A stretch of DNA of 64,000 nucleotides, from NCBI RefSeq assembly GCF_030463535.1, contig NC_132888.1:8351581-8415580 (forward strand). Reading direction: 5' to 3'. Numbering within the stretch: the first letter of the stretch is position 1; every line of letters begins with the position of its first letter. The position numbers and the translations under genes are program-made. Source of the DNA: Salminus brasiliensis. Lineage: Eukaryota > Chordata > Actinopteri > Characiformes > Bryconidae. The notes below the pieces were generated by a model. It saw only the letters and a program-made list of their open reading frames with translations, had not been told where the DNA came from and did not search any database. This document shows positions 44,666 through 55,394 of the stretch, piece after piece.

Positions 44666-46098
44666 GTGAGAAACTGCGTAAATGGATTTTAAGAAGGCTA
44701 AGGCTGACAAGTAAGTCTCAACGCTATAGAAGAACCACTTTTCCCAATGCATGACCGTTACTCAAAAATATGACTCCCACCGACAGCACAATGAATGCTC
44801 TTCAAACAAGCTGACAACCATCTTCAGGCCCTTCTGCTGAAGCGAAGGACAGTTAATGTACAGCATTTTATTTACCAGCATGCTTGATAGTTAGATTCTA
44901 ACCATTTCTGGTTAATTGAGTCATAACATTAAATAAAAAATGTCTTTTTATCTGCTGTTTATCTTCAGAAACTGTCTATTCTATTTGGACAAAAGTATTG
45001 GGACACATGCTAATTTGTGAGAAACTGCGTAAATGAATTTTAAGAAGACTAAAGCTGGCGAATAAGTCTCAAAGCTATAGAAGAACCACTTTTCCCAATG
45101 CATGGCCGTTATTTAAAAATATGACTCCCACTGACGGCACAATAAATGCCCTTGAAACAAGCTGACGACCATCTTTATCCCCTTCTGCTGAAGCGAGAGA
45201 GTTAATGTACAGCATTTTATTTACCAGCATGCTTGATGGTTAGATTCTAACCATTTCTGGTCAGTTGAGTCATAAAATTAAATAAAAAGTGTCTTTTTAT
45301 CTTCTGTTCATCTTCAGAAACTGTCTATGTTATTTGGACAAAAGTATTGGGACACATGCTCATTTGTGAGAAACTGCATAAATGGATTTTAAGAAGGCTA
45401 AGGCTGGTGAGTAAGTCTCAAAGCTATAGAAGAACCACTGATCCCAATGCATGGCCGTTACTCAAATATGATTCCCACCGACAGCACAATGAATGCTCTT
45501 GAAACAATGTTTAATGACCCCAAGCTATGCTTATGACCTCGATTCGACCTACCAGAACAGCCAAACCTTACCTTGCTTACTTAACATCTCTTCAGCTTGG
45601 AATTATTGCTTTCAGGTTCCTTCAAACACTAATTTACAACCTTTATCTGAAAGGCTGTGGCTCTGAGCTATTACAAATAGCCCGCCATTCCATGAGGCTG
45701 TGTGTAAAAGTGAGAAGGGCACTGGTCAAGACAGGTATCCCCTCGTAATGAGAGTGGTTCTCTTTGTTCTTGCAGCAGCGAGGCCTGCTTTATGAGGAGC
45801 AGGGCCGCAGCCAAGCCTGGAGCTATGGCATCTAAGCCCAAAGATCATATCAGCCAAGTGAGTGGTGGGGCTATAGCACTTAGATACTGGATGAGAGGTC
45901 ATTTCAGACATTGCTTCCTTCCTTCCCACCTTTTTTAGTGCTAGCCACTGAGAGGCTGATTAGGAGCTGACGATCATCTTCAGTCCCTTCTGCTGAAGAG
46001 AAGGAGAGTTAATTGACGGCATGTTTTTTTTTTACCAGCATGCTTGATAGTTAGTTGAGTGTCTTTTTATCTTCAGTTTATCCTCAGAAACTGTCTAT
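44666..46098 (+). repeat. Tandem array, about 350-bp unit, with insert
   Basis: The unit begins GTGAGAAACTGCGTAAATGG at 44666, 45017 and 45366, giving periods of 351 and 349. Each of the first two units ends with a MITE-like TTTGGACAAAAGTATTGGGA terminus. The third unit is broken at about 45507 by 458 bases of unrelated DNA and resumes at 45966 (CTGACGATCATCTTCAGTCC). It then runs into a complete M1 MITE at 46099. The break between units lies about 40 bases inside the MITE end. Confidence 0.9.
45776..45857 (+). other. Exon-like segment with splice-site motifs
   Basis: A pyrimidine-rich TTCTCTTTGTTCTTGCAG precedes 45776, and CAA followed by GTGAGT ends at 45857. This makes an 82-base segment with strong acceptor and donor motifs. 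One frame is open throughout and reads SEACFMRSRAAAKPG, then AMASKPKDHISQ. I recognise no protein. It lies inside the 458-base insert of the tandem array. It could be chance or a captured exon. Confidence 0.25.
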
Positions 46099-46592
46099 GC
46101 TGTATGGACATAAATATTGAGACACATGTTTATTTGTTGTCTCTTCTGAAATCAAGGGTATTACAAGAGTTGATCCTGCTTTTGTTGGAGTAACTGTCTC
46201 TACTGTCATGAGAAGAAGGCTTTCTGCTAGATTTTGGAGGAGCATTGCTGTGAGGATTTGATTACATTCCTCAACAAGAGCATTAGTGAGGTCAGGAGGT
46301 TGGGTGATCACCACCCCACCTCATCCCAAACTCCCAAACTCTTCCCAAATGTATTGGATGGAGCTGGGAGAGCTTTATAACCCTCTAGCCCACACGTGGT
46401 ATTAGGCATGGTGCCAATAGGTTCACGTTTATCCATACAACTATTCCATTGGCAATACTTCTCTACAGGGACTAGACTAATAGCTGTGAGTGTCAGTGTG
46501 CATTTGCACATCTGTGTCAGCAATGGGTGCAACTTAAAGTAGCTAAATGCATTCATTAGAAGGGGTGTCCACAAATATTCAAAGACATAGTG
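46099..46592 (+). mobile_element. MITE family M1, full length
   Basis: The left end ATGGACATAAATATTGAGAC and the right end CACAAATATTCAAAGACATA form the diverged inverted termini. The inner blocks (TTGATCCTGCTTTTGTTGGA, GATTTTGGAGGAGCATTGCT, TTTATAACCCTCTAGCCCAC and GCACATCTGTGTCAGCAATG) follow the family order. The left end continues directly from the 350-bp array. Confidence 0.85.
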
Positions 46593-46639
46593 TATTCCTG
46601 TAATGGTCTCCAGTTTATCGGGCCTGAGCCATCCATGTG

Positions 46640-46832
46640 GGCAGTGGTGGCTCAGCAGTTAGAGAGCCGGGCTCTCGATAACAGGGTGCCCCTTGGCTGC
46701 CCACCGCTCTGGGTGTGTGTGTACTCACTGACCGTAGGTCACTAGTGTGTGTGTTCACTACCACAGATGGGTTAAATGCGGAGGACACATTTCACTGTGC
46801 GGTGTACAGGGACAAATACGTGCACCTTTATC
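46640..46832 (+). mobile_element. tRNA-derived SINE (family A), internally deleted
   Basis: The head GGCAGTGGTGGCTCAGCAG joins directly to GCCCACCGCTCTGGGTGTG, so the GCAAGCTGCCACTGTTGG block is lost. The 3' part (CTAGTGTGTGTGTTCACTAC, ACCACAGATGGGTTAAATG and AAATACGTGCACCTTTATCC) is complete. Confidence 0.85.
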
Positions 46833-47292
46833 CTACCCCAGTTTGTTTTTGACGGTCAGGTGTGTTGACGTGATATCCTGCTGGGCGTGTAAGGTGATTT
46901 CCACAGCAGCCATAAAAGGCAAATTGGTTTTTGTTAGCGGAAAATAAAGTTGCTTAAGTGGGAATTACAACACGGCCCTTCCTTTACTTGTTCTGCAATT
47001 ATAATGTAATGTGCAGGTTGCTTAAATACAGGTCTGTGGATGCTGCGGCTCTGCGTGTGCTCTGTAATTTAAAATTACATTAAAAATGCCTATGTTTGCA
47101 TGTGCAACAACCTGCAATGTGTTTGCCAACAAAATACCCCCTCTGCCATCTCCTGATAATCAGCAGATACTGTGACAAAACCGTCCCTTATTGTGCAGTT
47201 ATGTGCCCTTTACTGCACATCATATGCCTAATGTTGTCTTTTATGCTGACGGCCCATATGGAAATCTAATATATGGCCATACTATATATACC
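46833..47292. other. Unique intergenic DNA
   Basis: No gene or repeat is recognised. Confidence 0.5.
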
Positions 47293-47370
47293 AAGATAAG
47301 ATAAGATAAGATAATCCTTTATTAGTCCCACAGTGGGGAAATTCTCAGTGTCACAGCTGAAAGGGATAGC
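47293..47370 (-). mobile_element. LINE 3' tail with (GATAA)n, minus strand
   Basis: A (GATAA)n run at 47294-47313 is followed by TCCTTTATTAGTCCCACAGT and GGGGAAATTCTCAGTGTCAC. On the minus strand this is the classical fish Rex1-type 3' end. Only about 75 bases remain before the M2 MITE. Confidence 0.7.
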
Positions 47371-47376
47371 AACATA

Positions 47377-47896
47377 CACTATATGGAAAAAAGTATTGGG
47401 ACAGCTACATATCATACTTACAGGAGCTTTTATGACATCCTATTCTAAACCCATTGACATTAATATGGAGTTGGTCCCCCTTTGCAGGTCTAACAGCAGC
47501 AGGTCTGGAGCTCTGCAGTTATTGGGTCAGTGTTGGAGACATTTCTGCACTATGCTCTGAGCTCAGCGCTCTGTAACTTCACATTGTCTGACACTTCGTG
47601 GAGTTGCTGTGGTTCCTAAATTCATCTGTTCAATAATACCACTCACAGCTAATGGTGGAAGATCTAGGAGGTAAGAAATTTCACCAGCTTACTTGTTGTT
47701 GCAGCAGTGGCTCTTACTTCAGAACCATGCAGGAGTTCAGTGAGCTCTTTAGAACCACCAATTATTTCACTAATGTGTGTAAAGGCAGACTGCATGGACA
47801 GGTGCTTGATTTTATACATCTATGGCAATGGGACTGAATGTGAACACTTGAAATCAATGATTAAGAGTGTGTCCTAATACACTTGTCCATATAGTG
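47377..47896 (+). mobile_element. MITE family M2, full length (520 bp)
   Basis: The left end CACTATATGGAAAAAAGTAT and the right end ACACTTGTCCATATAGTG are inverted. They are nearly the same termini as family M1. The interior is unrelated to M1. It includes TAATATGGAGTTGGTCCCCC, CTCTGCAGTTATTGGGTCAG and GCAGACTGCATGGACAGGTG. The left end is preceded by TA. No coding capacity is seen. Confidence 0.8.
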
Positions 47897-49319
47897 CATC
47901 ATCCAGAATTGGGCACATATTTTAAAATATGAATACATATACATGTACAAATGCTTTGGGCACCTAAGCGCTTTATTGAAAAGCATGTCTCTCAGGAATA
48001 AGAGAGTTTTTACTGTAGAACCTCCAGATCCCATTAGAACAGATGCAGGTAAATAAATACAGTAAAAAGAAAGACGTTTTAAAGAAAGTAGGTGAGATTT
48101 TTTGAGCTAGTCTGAAGAACAAAGCTCAGTCCAGATTTCTTCTGGACGCCTCCAGCCAGCACAGGGGTTTGTGTTCTCTCATTGGGAGAGCATTGGAGAT
48201 GTTTTAATACCATGACTTTTTGTAGGAATATTATTATTATTTATTCTAACATCAGTGTTTTACTGAGGAAATATGCATTTACTGCCCAGATTAGCAGCTT
48301 TGACCTTCAACTTTGTCACAGGTGCCCAAAACCTTTGCACAGTAATGTATGCAAGCATTATATATTGGACACATATGCAAAATATATGAATTATACATAT
48401 GTTTTTAAATATATATGTACATCAAATAAAAAGATCATATTTGTATGTCAAATAGCAAATAAGTTGGTATATAAATATATATATGTGTGTGTATATAATC
48501 ACATATATAAGGAATATAAAGTAAATTAATATGCTGTAATATATGTTTTGTGATTTAAGTCTATATATTGCCATGTATCAGATTTCTGTATGGGGTAAGA
48601 TTGTCCAGAATGTCCAGTTTTTGTTAGACTGAAGAAATGGAGAAGGTCACACAGTTCGGGACAGCCGTGAGAATGCCTGTGTAATTGCCTGTGTCTAAAA
48701 GCACTGTTTTTTGCTCATGCGAAGAAGAAAGGGCTGGGGCCTGAACACTAGGCACTAGGAACCGTCTGAGGGCCAGGAAAGCTGTAATTGAGGGCTTGTT
48801 TCCACTCTTGGGCCGTGGGAACATGACTGTTTTCCATGAAACTGAACAGTGCTAAAACGGTACAGCTGTTTAATTGCCATTAAAAAATAATGAAAATATC
48901 AAATCTCTTCTTTGTGAAAAAGATTGAACGTCTGATAAAAGACTCATCATTCATTCAGTATTACTTATGTCAACAAAGCTTTCTTCTGGAAATTAATCAT
49001 GACTCAGGTCACTCTTTGGACTCTTTGTCAAACAAGACACAACTTGTTTATTTATGTGTGTGTGTGTGTGTGTGTGTGTCCTGGTGGGCCTACTTTTTCT
49101 TCAAATGTACAAGGCCTTAGTTTGGCTTGCTCATGATCACTTGAAAGGTTAAAAGCAGCCTTTGGCTAGACACTTCAGCCTAATGGCTTCACTCAGAAAT
49201 ACATAGCTGAGTTGTTGAGTTCCCAGGTCTGCAAACTGATCTTAATGAATTAGGCAATTTACACCAATTGATTATATGAGTGGTGTGATAGAAGGTGGGG
49301 TTCATTGAACTGTCTGGAT
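47897..49319. other. Mostly unique, AT-rich intergenic DNA
   Basis: TATA-rich stretches lie at 48340-48530 and a (GT)n run at 49055-49079. No gene is recognised. Confidence 0.5.
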
Positions 49320-49404
49320 ATATTTTAAAGGGTGCACTCTTTAAAATGGGTTCTTACAGGGTTCTTCAGAAAAGGCAATGGGTTTATATAGAAGCATGAC
49401 CACT
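49320..49404. repeat. GGTTCTTT foldback-family fragment
   Basis: GGGTGCACTCTTTAAAATGG, GTTCTTACAGGGTTCTTCAG and a GACCACTCAAAGG end match the family. Confidence 0.5.
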
Positions 49405-49459
49405 CAAAGGCTACGTTCACACAGCAGGTAAAAGTGGCCCAAATCCGGGCAGTATGTGA

Positions 49460-49685
49460 TGTCCCGGCCAGTTCGTTCCCTCAAACCACAATATAATAAG
49501 AGGGGAAACACAATGGGTTAAATTTCAACACAAACATGATTTAATATAAATATTCTAATATAAAAGTCTAGGGGAAACACAAAAACAAGAAAAGTAACAC
49601 ACAAGGATCATGGGTAGAATACAAAGGTGTGTGGCAATAAGCCAAACAAGGGAGGCCCAACAAACAAAGTAAAGGATCCAAAGGC

Positions 49686-49752
<67 letters not shown>

Positions 49753-49879
49753 ATCTGGAGGAGAGGATAGGATATCCTCTCCTAGGTGTCCTTAATCAGT
49801 AGTCAGCCAAGCATCACCCTTCCCAAACCTACACTGCCCCCGCAGGTCAGGCAGAGTGCCAACACACAGGGTCGTAACA
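49460..49879 (-). mobile_element. Solo LTR with 4-bp target duplication
   Basis: The insert begins TGTCCCGGCC and ends GTCGTAACA, so it has the TG..CA limits of an LTR. It is flanked by GTGA on both sides (49456-49459 and 49880-49883). Removing it restores continuity of the host element. The minus strand is the likely sense, because TGTTACGACCC and T-rich, U5-like DNA then follow in order. A long (GA)n tract lies inside at 49690-49749. No internal retroviral genes are present, so it is a recombination remnant. Confidence 0.75.
49690..49749. repeat. (GA)n microsatellite inside the LTR
   Basis: About 60 bases of nearly pure GA, CT on the proposed sense strand. Confidence 0.95.
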
Positions 49880-50446
49880 GTGACTAGATGGGTTATCTGT
49901 GGCAGTGTGAACGGTCGAAACACACCATTTTCATGTTCTGATTTGGGTCACTTTTATATGTGGTATTGAAATCTGATACATATCTGATTTTCAGCAATTC
50001 AACACAAACTTCGCTGAGGAGTAGGGAAACTAGCCGATAGACAGCAGTTAAGGAGCTTTTCAGTGGCTGGATAGCAAGGTAACAGAATCATTTGTGGTAG
50101 CATCTCTGTTCAAACTAACTTAGGCTGATATCCCAACAAGCGTTCCGACCGAACACGACCACTGGAGGGCGCTGCTGCAGCGTCAAAGACAAATAAAAAG
50201 CTTTAAACGGAAGTTTAAAGAAATTTAGGACGAAAACCAAACAAGAAGTGGCCGTGGCCAAATACTGTTCCCCTTCTACACACAAGCGCGTACACATTTT
50301 CTGTGATCAGCCCAGCTATCAGCCACTATCAGCCACTGCATGCATGTATGAGTCAGTTTAGGAGTGTGAACTGTTCAGACGAATGTCAGATTTCAGACGA
50401 ATGTCAGATTTAGGAGTGTGAACTGTTCAGACGAATGTCTTCAAAT

Positions 50447-51180
50447 ACATTTACATTTACTTACGACTTACAAAAGTGCCTTACAAAACACAAACCTCAG
50501 CTAGTTTGAATAAAAGATACCTCTAAGTTAAGACACTACTAAACACAAGTCAGTAAGTATTCTATTCGCCCAAGTATTCTCAAAAGAGGTGGGTCTTCAG
50601 GACAGAAAAAAGCCTGGATGCTCGTCTTCTGTGGATTTTGAGGGATGGTGGGTCGACTGAGCCAAACTTGAAGCTGGAAGGGCTCTTGGTGCGGATCAGC
50701 TTTTGACCATTGCCATCAAGTATGGAGGGGCTGTTCCAGTCTTGGCTTTGTAGGCCAGCATCAGGGATTTGAATTTGATACAGGCAGCAGCTACAGGAAG
50801 CCAGTGAAGAGAACACAGCAGTGGAGAGACATGGCTGAATTTAGGAACGTTGAAGATGACCGTGCCGCTGCATTCTGGATTAGTTGCAGGGGCCTGATGG
50901 TGCGCAGAGGAAGACCAGCCAGAAGAGAGTTGCAGTAGTCAAGTCTTGAAGTGACGAGAGACTGAACAAGCACCTGGGCGGCCTCTCTAGAGAGGAAGTG
51001 TTGAAATACAAGGTAGAGGTTTTCAAGGTTGAACCTTTTGAGCCTTATGGCTAATATAACATCAAAAGGACTTCCACTATTGGAAGAAGCCTCTTCAGTA
51101 CTATCCAGAACCGACTGCAAGTTGACCTGGCCAGATGTAGCAAAACACAAATCTCTTGCAGGCGCCACAAAACTAGCCTG
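50447..51180 (-). pseudogene. L2-like LINE, reverse transcriptase 3' fragment
   Basis: The minus strand at 50791-51168 encodes [20 protein letters not shown] followed by [16 protein letters not shown]. This is the L2 signature S.LDYCN.LL.GLP....LQ..QN.AAR near the end of the polymerase. Below 50790 follow [11 protein letters not shown] and a decayed C-terminus, then a 3' tail with (TACATT)n-like repeats at 50447-50470. The catalytic YXDD region is not present, so it is 5'-truncated. The frame stays open for 125 codons, which makes it one of the younger insertions here. Confidence 0.85.
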
Positions 51181-51957
51181 ACGTCTTAAAAATGACCCGA
51201 GTGCTAATCATTCTGACAGACAGAGCATACCAGTAATCATCAGTCACCTTGTATAAATCAGTGCCTCCTTAAAGGTACACAGGGGAAAAAACTATTCAGG
51301 TCATAAATTGTGCTAAGATTTGTAAATCTTCAGTGAAGCCTTAGTAATGAGAGGTTGCTTTTCAGCAGTTATTAGAAGACTGTGACAATTTTATAGATGA
51401 GCTACTTTTAAAGAGGTGGTTAAGCATGAGAACTATGCCGGAAAATTAGAGGTCCACTTGGAGGACATGATTTAAATGTTTACCTCTTTATTACTGTCCC
51501 TGCTGTTAACACGCTCAAGAGTAAAGCAGGGGTTACTCAGCTGTCTGAAAACAACCCACATCGCACTCTGGGGAGGGCAAGGCCTCTAAAGTGTAATCTT
51601 TGCAGGGTTCAGTGCATGCACTGCATCATAGTTTCCATCTGTATGTATGAGAACCCTCATGTATACAGATGATATGACATAATGCTAAGCTTGCGTTACT
51701 ATGAAGTTCAGCCTAGTGCAGTTCAAGCAGCTGCTTAGGAGGCCCTGACATCCAGAGCATAACATGCATACAAAAACAGGCACTGACAGACACTGTATGA
51801 TAGAAATAGCTACTGGCTGACCATCTTTACTGTCTGGAATTTCTATAATAATACATCTGTGCATTATTATGCACTTCACTAACGACGCCTATTTTGGTAC
51901 AAAATATATGCATACATGCAAATGAGCTGGTTTTATTTCATTTTAGCCTTAGGTCAC
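51181..51957. other. Unique intergenic DNA
   Basis: No gene or repeat is recognised. Confidence 0.5.
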
Positions 51958-52235
51958 AAGGTAAAGGTGCAAGTGCACAAGTGCAAGGTGCATTTGACCC
52001 ATCTGTAGTAGTGAACACACACACACACACATACACACACTAGTGAACTAGGGGCAGTGAGCACACACACACCCAGAGCGGTGGGCAGCCAATTCCAGCG
52101 CCCAGGGAGCAGAGAGGGTAAAGAGCCTTGCTCAAGGGCCCAACAGTGGCAGCTTGCTGAGTCCGGGTATCAGACCCACAACCCTGTCATCAATAGCCCG
52201 GAGCTCTAACCGCTGAGCCACCACTGCTCCTAGTC
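51958..52235 (-). mobile_element. tRNA-derived SINE (family A), near full length
   Basis: It reads inverted from the tail (AAGGTAAAGGTGCAAGTGC), through GACCCATCTGTAGTAGTG, (CA)n, CCCAGAGCGGTGGGCAGCC, CAACAGTGGCAGCTTGCTG and CAGACCCACAACCCTGTC (B box), to TCTAACCGCTGAGCCACCAC (A box) at 52207-52226. Confidence 0.9.
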
Positions 52236-53334
52236 AGTACACTGTAGACTGCAGAGTTTGCTTATAGGTGAAAGCATTTACTGAGTATGTGAAGACCTAA
52301 GATTCCTCTGCCCAAAGCACATTGTTCCAGAAGTCCTGGATTTTGTCTAGATCTTCTCTGGCAATCCTTAGTCCTGCCTTGTTGTTTGTTTTTGACTGCC
52401 TTGTCGGCAGCTGTTTCACTTGTAAATGCTTTACGACCTTCTGAGCATCAACAACCTTCCTTCTGAACTAAATACCTGAAGCTTAAATAAGACAGGCTCC
52501 TCCAAACTCCTCTCATATGCTGGATTTGCACTACTTTTAGTATTCTAGTCATTTAGCTAAAGTGACATCAATAGACTCTTGGGGAAAATCAAGTGTTAAA
52601 CTGTATAGTTTAATTTACGATTTAACTATAATTTAATTTAAACCATAACAGTGTCTAAACAAGCAACCTCTCACTTAGAGATGTCTGAAGAACAATGCCT
52701 CTCAGGCCACAGGCACTTGCTTATCAAGGGCTTCCTAATTAATTCCGCTTGTTTTCTTTACCTAAATCATATGTATTCATTTCGGGGGGTTCCCAAACGT
52801 TTCACAGTGATACCTGCAGGCGAGCGTAATGGTGTAATGGAAATGTCTGGGACCTCCTGAGCCCTCTATTAAAGGGCCTTGTAAAACGAAAAAAATACAA
52901 CAGTACATTGTCGGCACATGCCTGTCCCTGATCTAGGCTCCTCTAGCTGGTTTGTTGGCAGAGCAGCCTGTCCTCTGGCAGAGGCGGGATGAGCTTACGA
53001 TAAGGGGGGTGTCCTGTCTTGTTGGGAGAGGAGGAGTCGGTACTCTTTTTATACTTGCTGACTCACTGGCCATAGAGCTGACTCCCGGATGGGCCTCCGT
53101 CTGAGGAGGGGAGATAGAGGAGGAGTAGAAAGGACCCAACGTGATTCACTGTTAACTCTTACATTAGATGTACTCTCACCTAAAGGCACTGTTTCAGTTG
53201 TATATCTATATATTTGAGTCAAGTCTAGCTAGAACTCGAATTATTACTCTGTATTATGGAAATGATATGCATTCCTTAGAGTGATAAGCCTTACAGAAAA
53301 AAATGGCCAAAGTCTTATTAAGAATAATGTGTTA
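52236..53334. other. Unique intergenic DNA
   Basis: No gene or repeat is recognised. A minus-strand frame at 52933-53139 has no recognisable domain. Confidence 0.5.
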
Positions 53335-53394
53335 ATCTAACTTATGACAAACCACAGATATGTGAATGTTATAAACCTCATGCAGAATCCCCTT

Positions 53395-53690
53395 CTCGCA
53401 CATTGGATGACACTAGCTGTATTGGGTGATGGAAGGTGTTCATTGTAGAGGTGCACTAATTGCTTTGTTAACACTCGCCAGAGTCGCCGATTCCCTCCGG
53501 CATCAATGGCCCGTGGGGCACCACTGTTATGCCAATGCCACTGGGAGGCAGAATTCCATTCACGTGAGATGCCGAAGTGACGGTGGACACTTTGAGTGAC
53601 CACCTTCCATCACCCAATACAGTCCATACCACAATGTCTCGCTAGTGTCACCCGAGCCAAGGGTGGTTCTTCTGATATGACTGTGACTCT
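53395..53690. repeat. Foldback element E with perfect 22-bp inverted repeat
   Basis: CTGTATTGGGTGATGGAAGG (53417 onward, 22 bases to 53438) is exactly reversed at 53601-53622. The right arm continues into GTCTCGCTAGTGTCACCCGA and GCCAAGGGTGG. The same right-hand sequence recurs at 55262-55365. It is a MITE-like element, family not recognised. Confidence 0.75.
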
Positions 53691-54220
53691 GATCATATTT
53701 ATTTACACTTATTTACAAATGAACGATCAGTGACAACAGTCATGTGCCAAAAAGTTTGCATACAGGCTGTACTTATGCAAAAGTTTGGACGCACCTGGTT
53801 AAATGACAGATTTTATTGATTTTCTAAGCATAAGTAAATGAAGCTCTACAGAAAACAAACTTAATAATAAATATATATTTTCTGCACATTTAAAAGGACA
53901 TGTTTATGGTTATTTCCTGAATTTATGTTCTAATGGGAGAAAAAAACACAAACATAACATTGAGTTTTGAGTTACTTTTGAACGCACCACATATTTAGTT
54001 TGTTTGTTTGCTATGTTACATAAATAAATAGCAAATAAACAGTAATTATGTTTAGAAATACATTTAATTCAACCAGAGGCACCAAAGCTTTGCATAGGAC
54101 ACATGTCATTTAACTATCACATACAGATTATTTAAAAGACAATTATATGCATGTCTCACAGTGTTTAGTCACATGAAAAAGGTCAATAAAAATGTACAAA
54201 ATCAGGTTTACTTTTTAATA
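53691..54220. other. Unique or old-transposon DNA
   Basis: GCAAAAGTTTGGACGCACCTGG at 53778-53799 resembles the terminus of a DNA element. The rest is AT-rich and unresolved. Confidence 0.4.
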
Positions 54221-54430
54221 AAGGTAAAGGTAAAGGTGCACGTATTTGTCACTGTACAGCGAAATGTGTCCTCCGCATTTAACCCATCTGTGGTAGTGAA
54301 CACACACATACTAGTGAACTAGGGGCAGTGAGTACACACACACCCAGAGCGGTGGGCAGCCAACTCCAGCGCCCGGAGAGCAGAGAGGGTAAAGGGCCTT
54401 GCTCAAGGGCCCAACAGTGGCAGCTTGCCA
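54221..54430 (-). mobile_element. tRNA-derived SINE (family A), 5'-truncated, minus strand
   Basis: It runs from the tail AAGGTAAAGGTGCACGTATT, TGTCACTGTACAGCGAAATG and ACCCATCTGTGGTAGTGAAC, through CCCAGAGCGGTGGGCAGCC, to CAACAGTGGCAGCTTGCC. The tRNA-like head is missing, so it is truncated at its 5' end. Confidence 0.85.
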
Positions 54431-55084
54431 TTAATAATAACACAATCCAGTTGTATCTGTAGCACCCAACCAACCTGAACAACAATCTGAGTAATTTGGC
54501 GCTGATTTTTAGGTGATAATCATAACCATAAAGTGAGCAAAGCTGGTCAAAACCAACCACAACCGACTTAAACCTGTAATTGCAGCAAAATGTGGTTCTA
54601 CGGCATTCTCGTATAAAGGCGTTGAACACTCTTGATCAATCTGATTTTTACAATTTTACCGTAGGAACATATTAGTGTGAACTTACTGCTGTAACCTGTG
54701 CAAGAGTCATTTTTAACCCAGACAAATCACTTTAAAGAAGCTTGAGTACTTTTGAATAACTGTAAACATCATTTCGAGTCAGTAAAGCCCCCTAAATGCA
54801 GGTGTGCACTAGTTCTATTAGATAGAATGGAAACATTTGGGATATAGTGTTTGTCAGAAAAGCTTGTCAGAATTAGCTGCAAAACATGAAGCCATGAATA
54901 AACCAGTTCAGTTGCTAGATCCCATCTTGAGATTAGAATTAGAGATTCCATAAAACTGTGTGTTTGTAACCTTCTGTGTAACCACTGTGTGTGAAGAACC
55001 TTCGCTTGATGTAAACCTGCAGTCTCATGGTTCTTCACACTCATTCCTCAATTTGAAGGTTCTTCACATTGACTGATGTACTCG
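54431..55084. other. Unique intergenic DNA
   Basis: A GGTTCTTCACACTCATTCC foldback-family trace is at 54970-55075. No gene is recognised. Confidence 0.45.
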
Positions 55085-55370
55085 CTTATTTATGGGTCAT
55101 GCAGCAAACTCAGTCCCGTGCCATCTGTGACGTCCCGGGCTGAGTTCATTCCAAACCAGGGGTTTCTGACATGTCTGTGACAGTGGGTGAAGGGTGGTAG
55201 CATCCCAGAAACTGCTAACTTCGTGGTATGATCTAGAGCCGCCGTAGTGAAGGTGTACTGAGAATGGACTTCTCGCACACTGAGTGACCACCTTCCGCCA
55301 CCTAATACAGTCCATACCACCACGTCTCGCTAGTGTCACACGAGCCAAGGGTGGATATTCTGATGCACGG
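55085..55370. repeat. Element E, second copy (right half)
   Basis: GAGTGACCACCTTCCGCCAC, AATACAGTCCATACCACCAC, GTCTCGCTAGTGTCACACGA and GCCAAGGGTGG match the right end at 53590-53680. The left portion carries different DNA (TGACGTCCCGGGCTGAGTTC), so the interior differs between copies. Confidence 0.6.
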
Positions 55371-55394
55371 ATTCTTCAATTTAAGGGTTCTTCA

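Larger units (their letters stand above)
49405..50440 (+). mobile_element. MITE or hAT-like element split by an LTR
   Basis: The left part (CTACGTTCACACAGCAGG and AAAGTGGCCCAAATCC) and the right part (GTGGCAGTGTGAACGGTCG, CACTTTTATATGTGGTATTG and TCTGATACATATCTGATTTT) recall a common fish element rich in TGTGAAC and TCTGATTT words. The solo LTR at 49460-49879 separates them. Near the right end, a 52-base segment (TTTAGGAGTGTGAACTGTTC onward) is duplicated at 50357 and 50409. The right limit is approximate. Confidence 0.6.

Noticed and set aside
52207..52235. tRNA gene suggested by A- and B-box motifs in the SINEs
   Set aside because: No cloverleaf with proper acceptor and anticodon stems. 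The boxes belong to tRNA-derived SINE heads.
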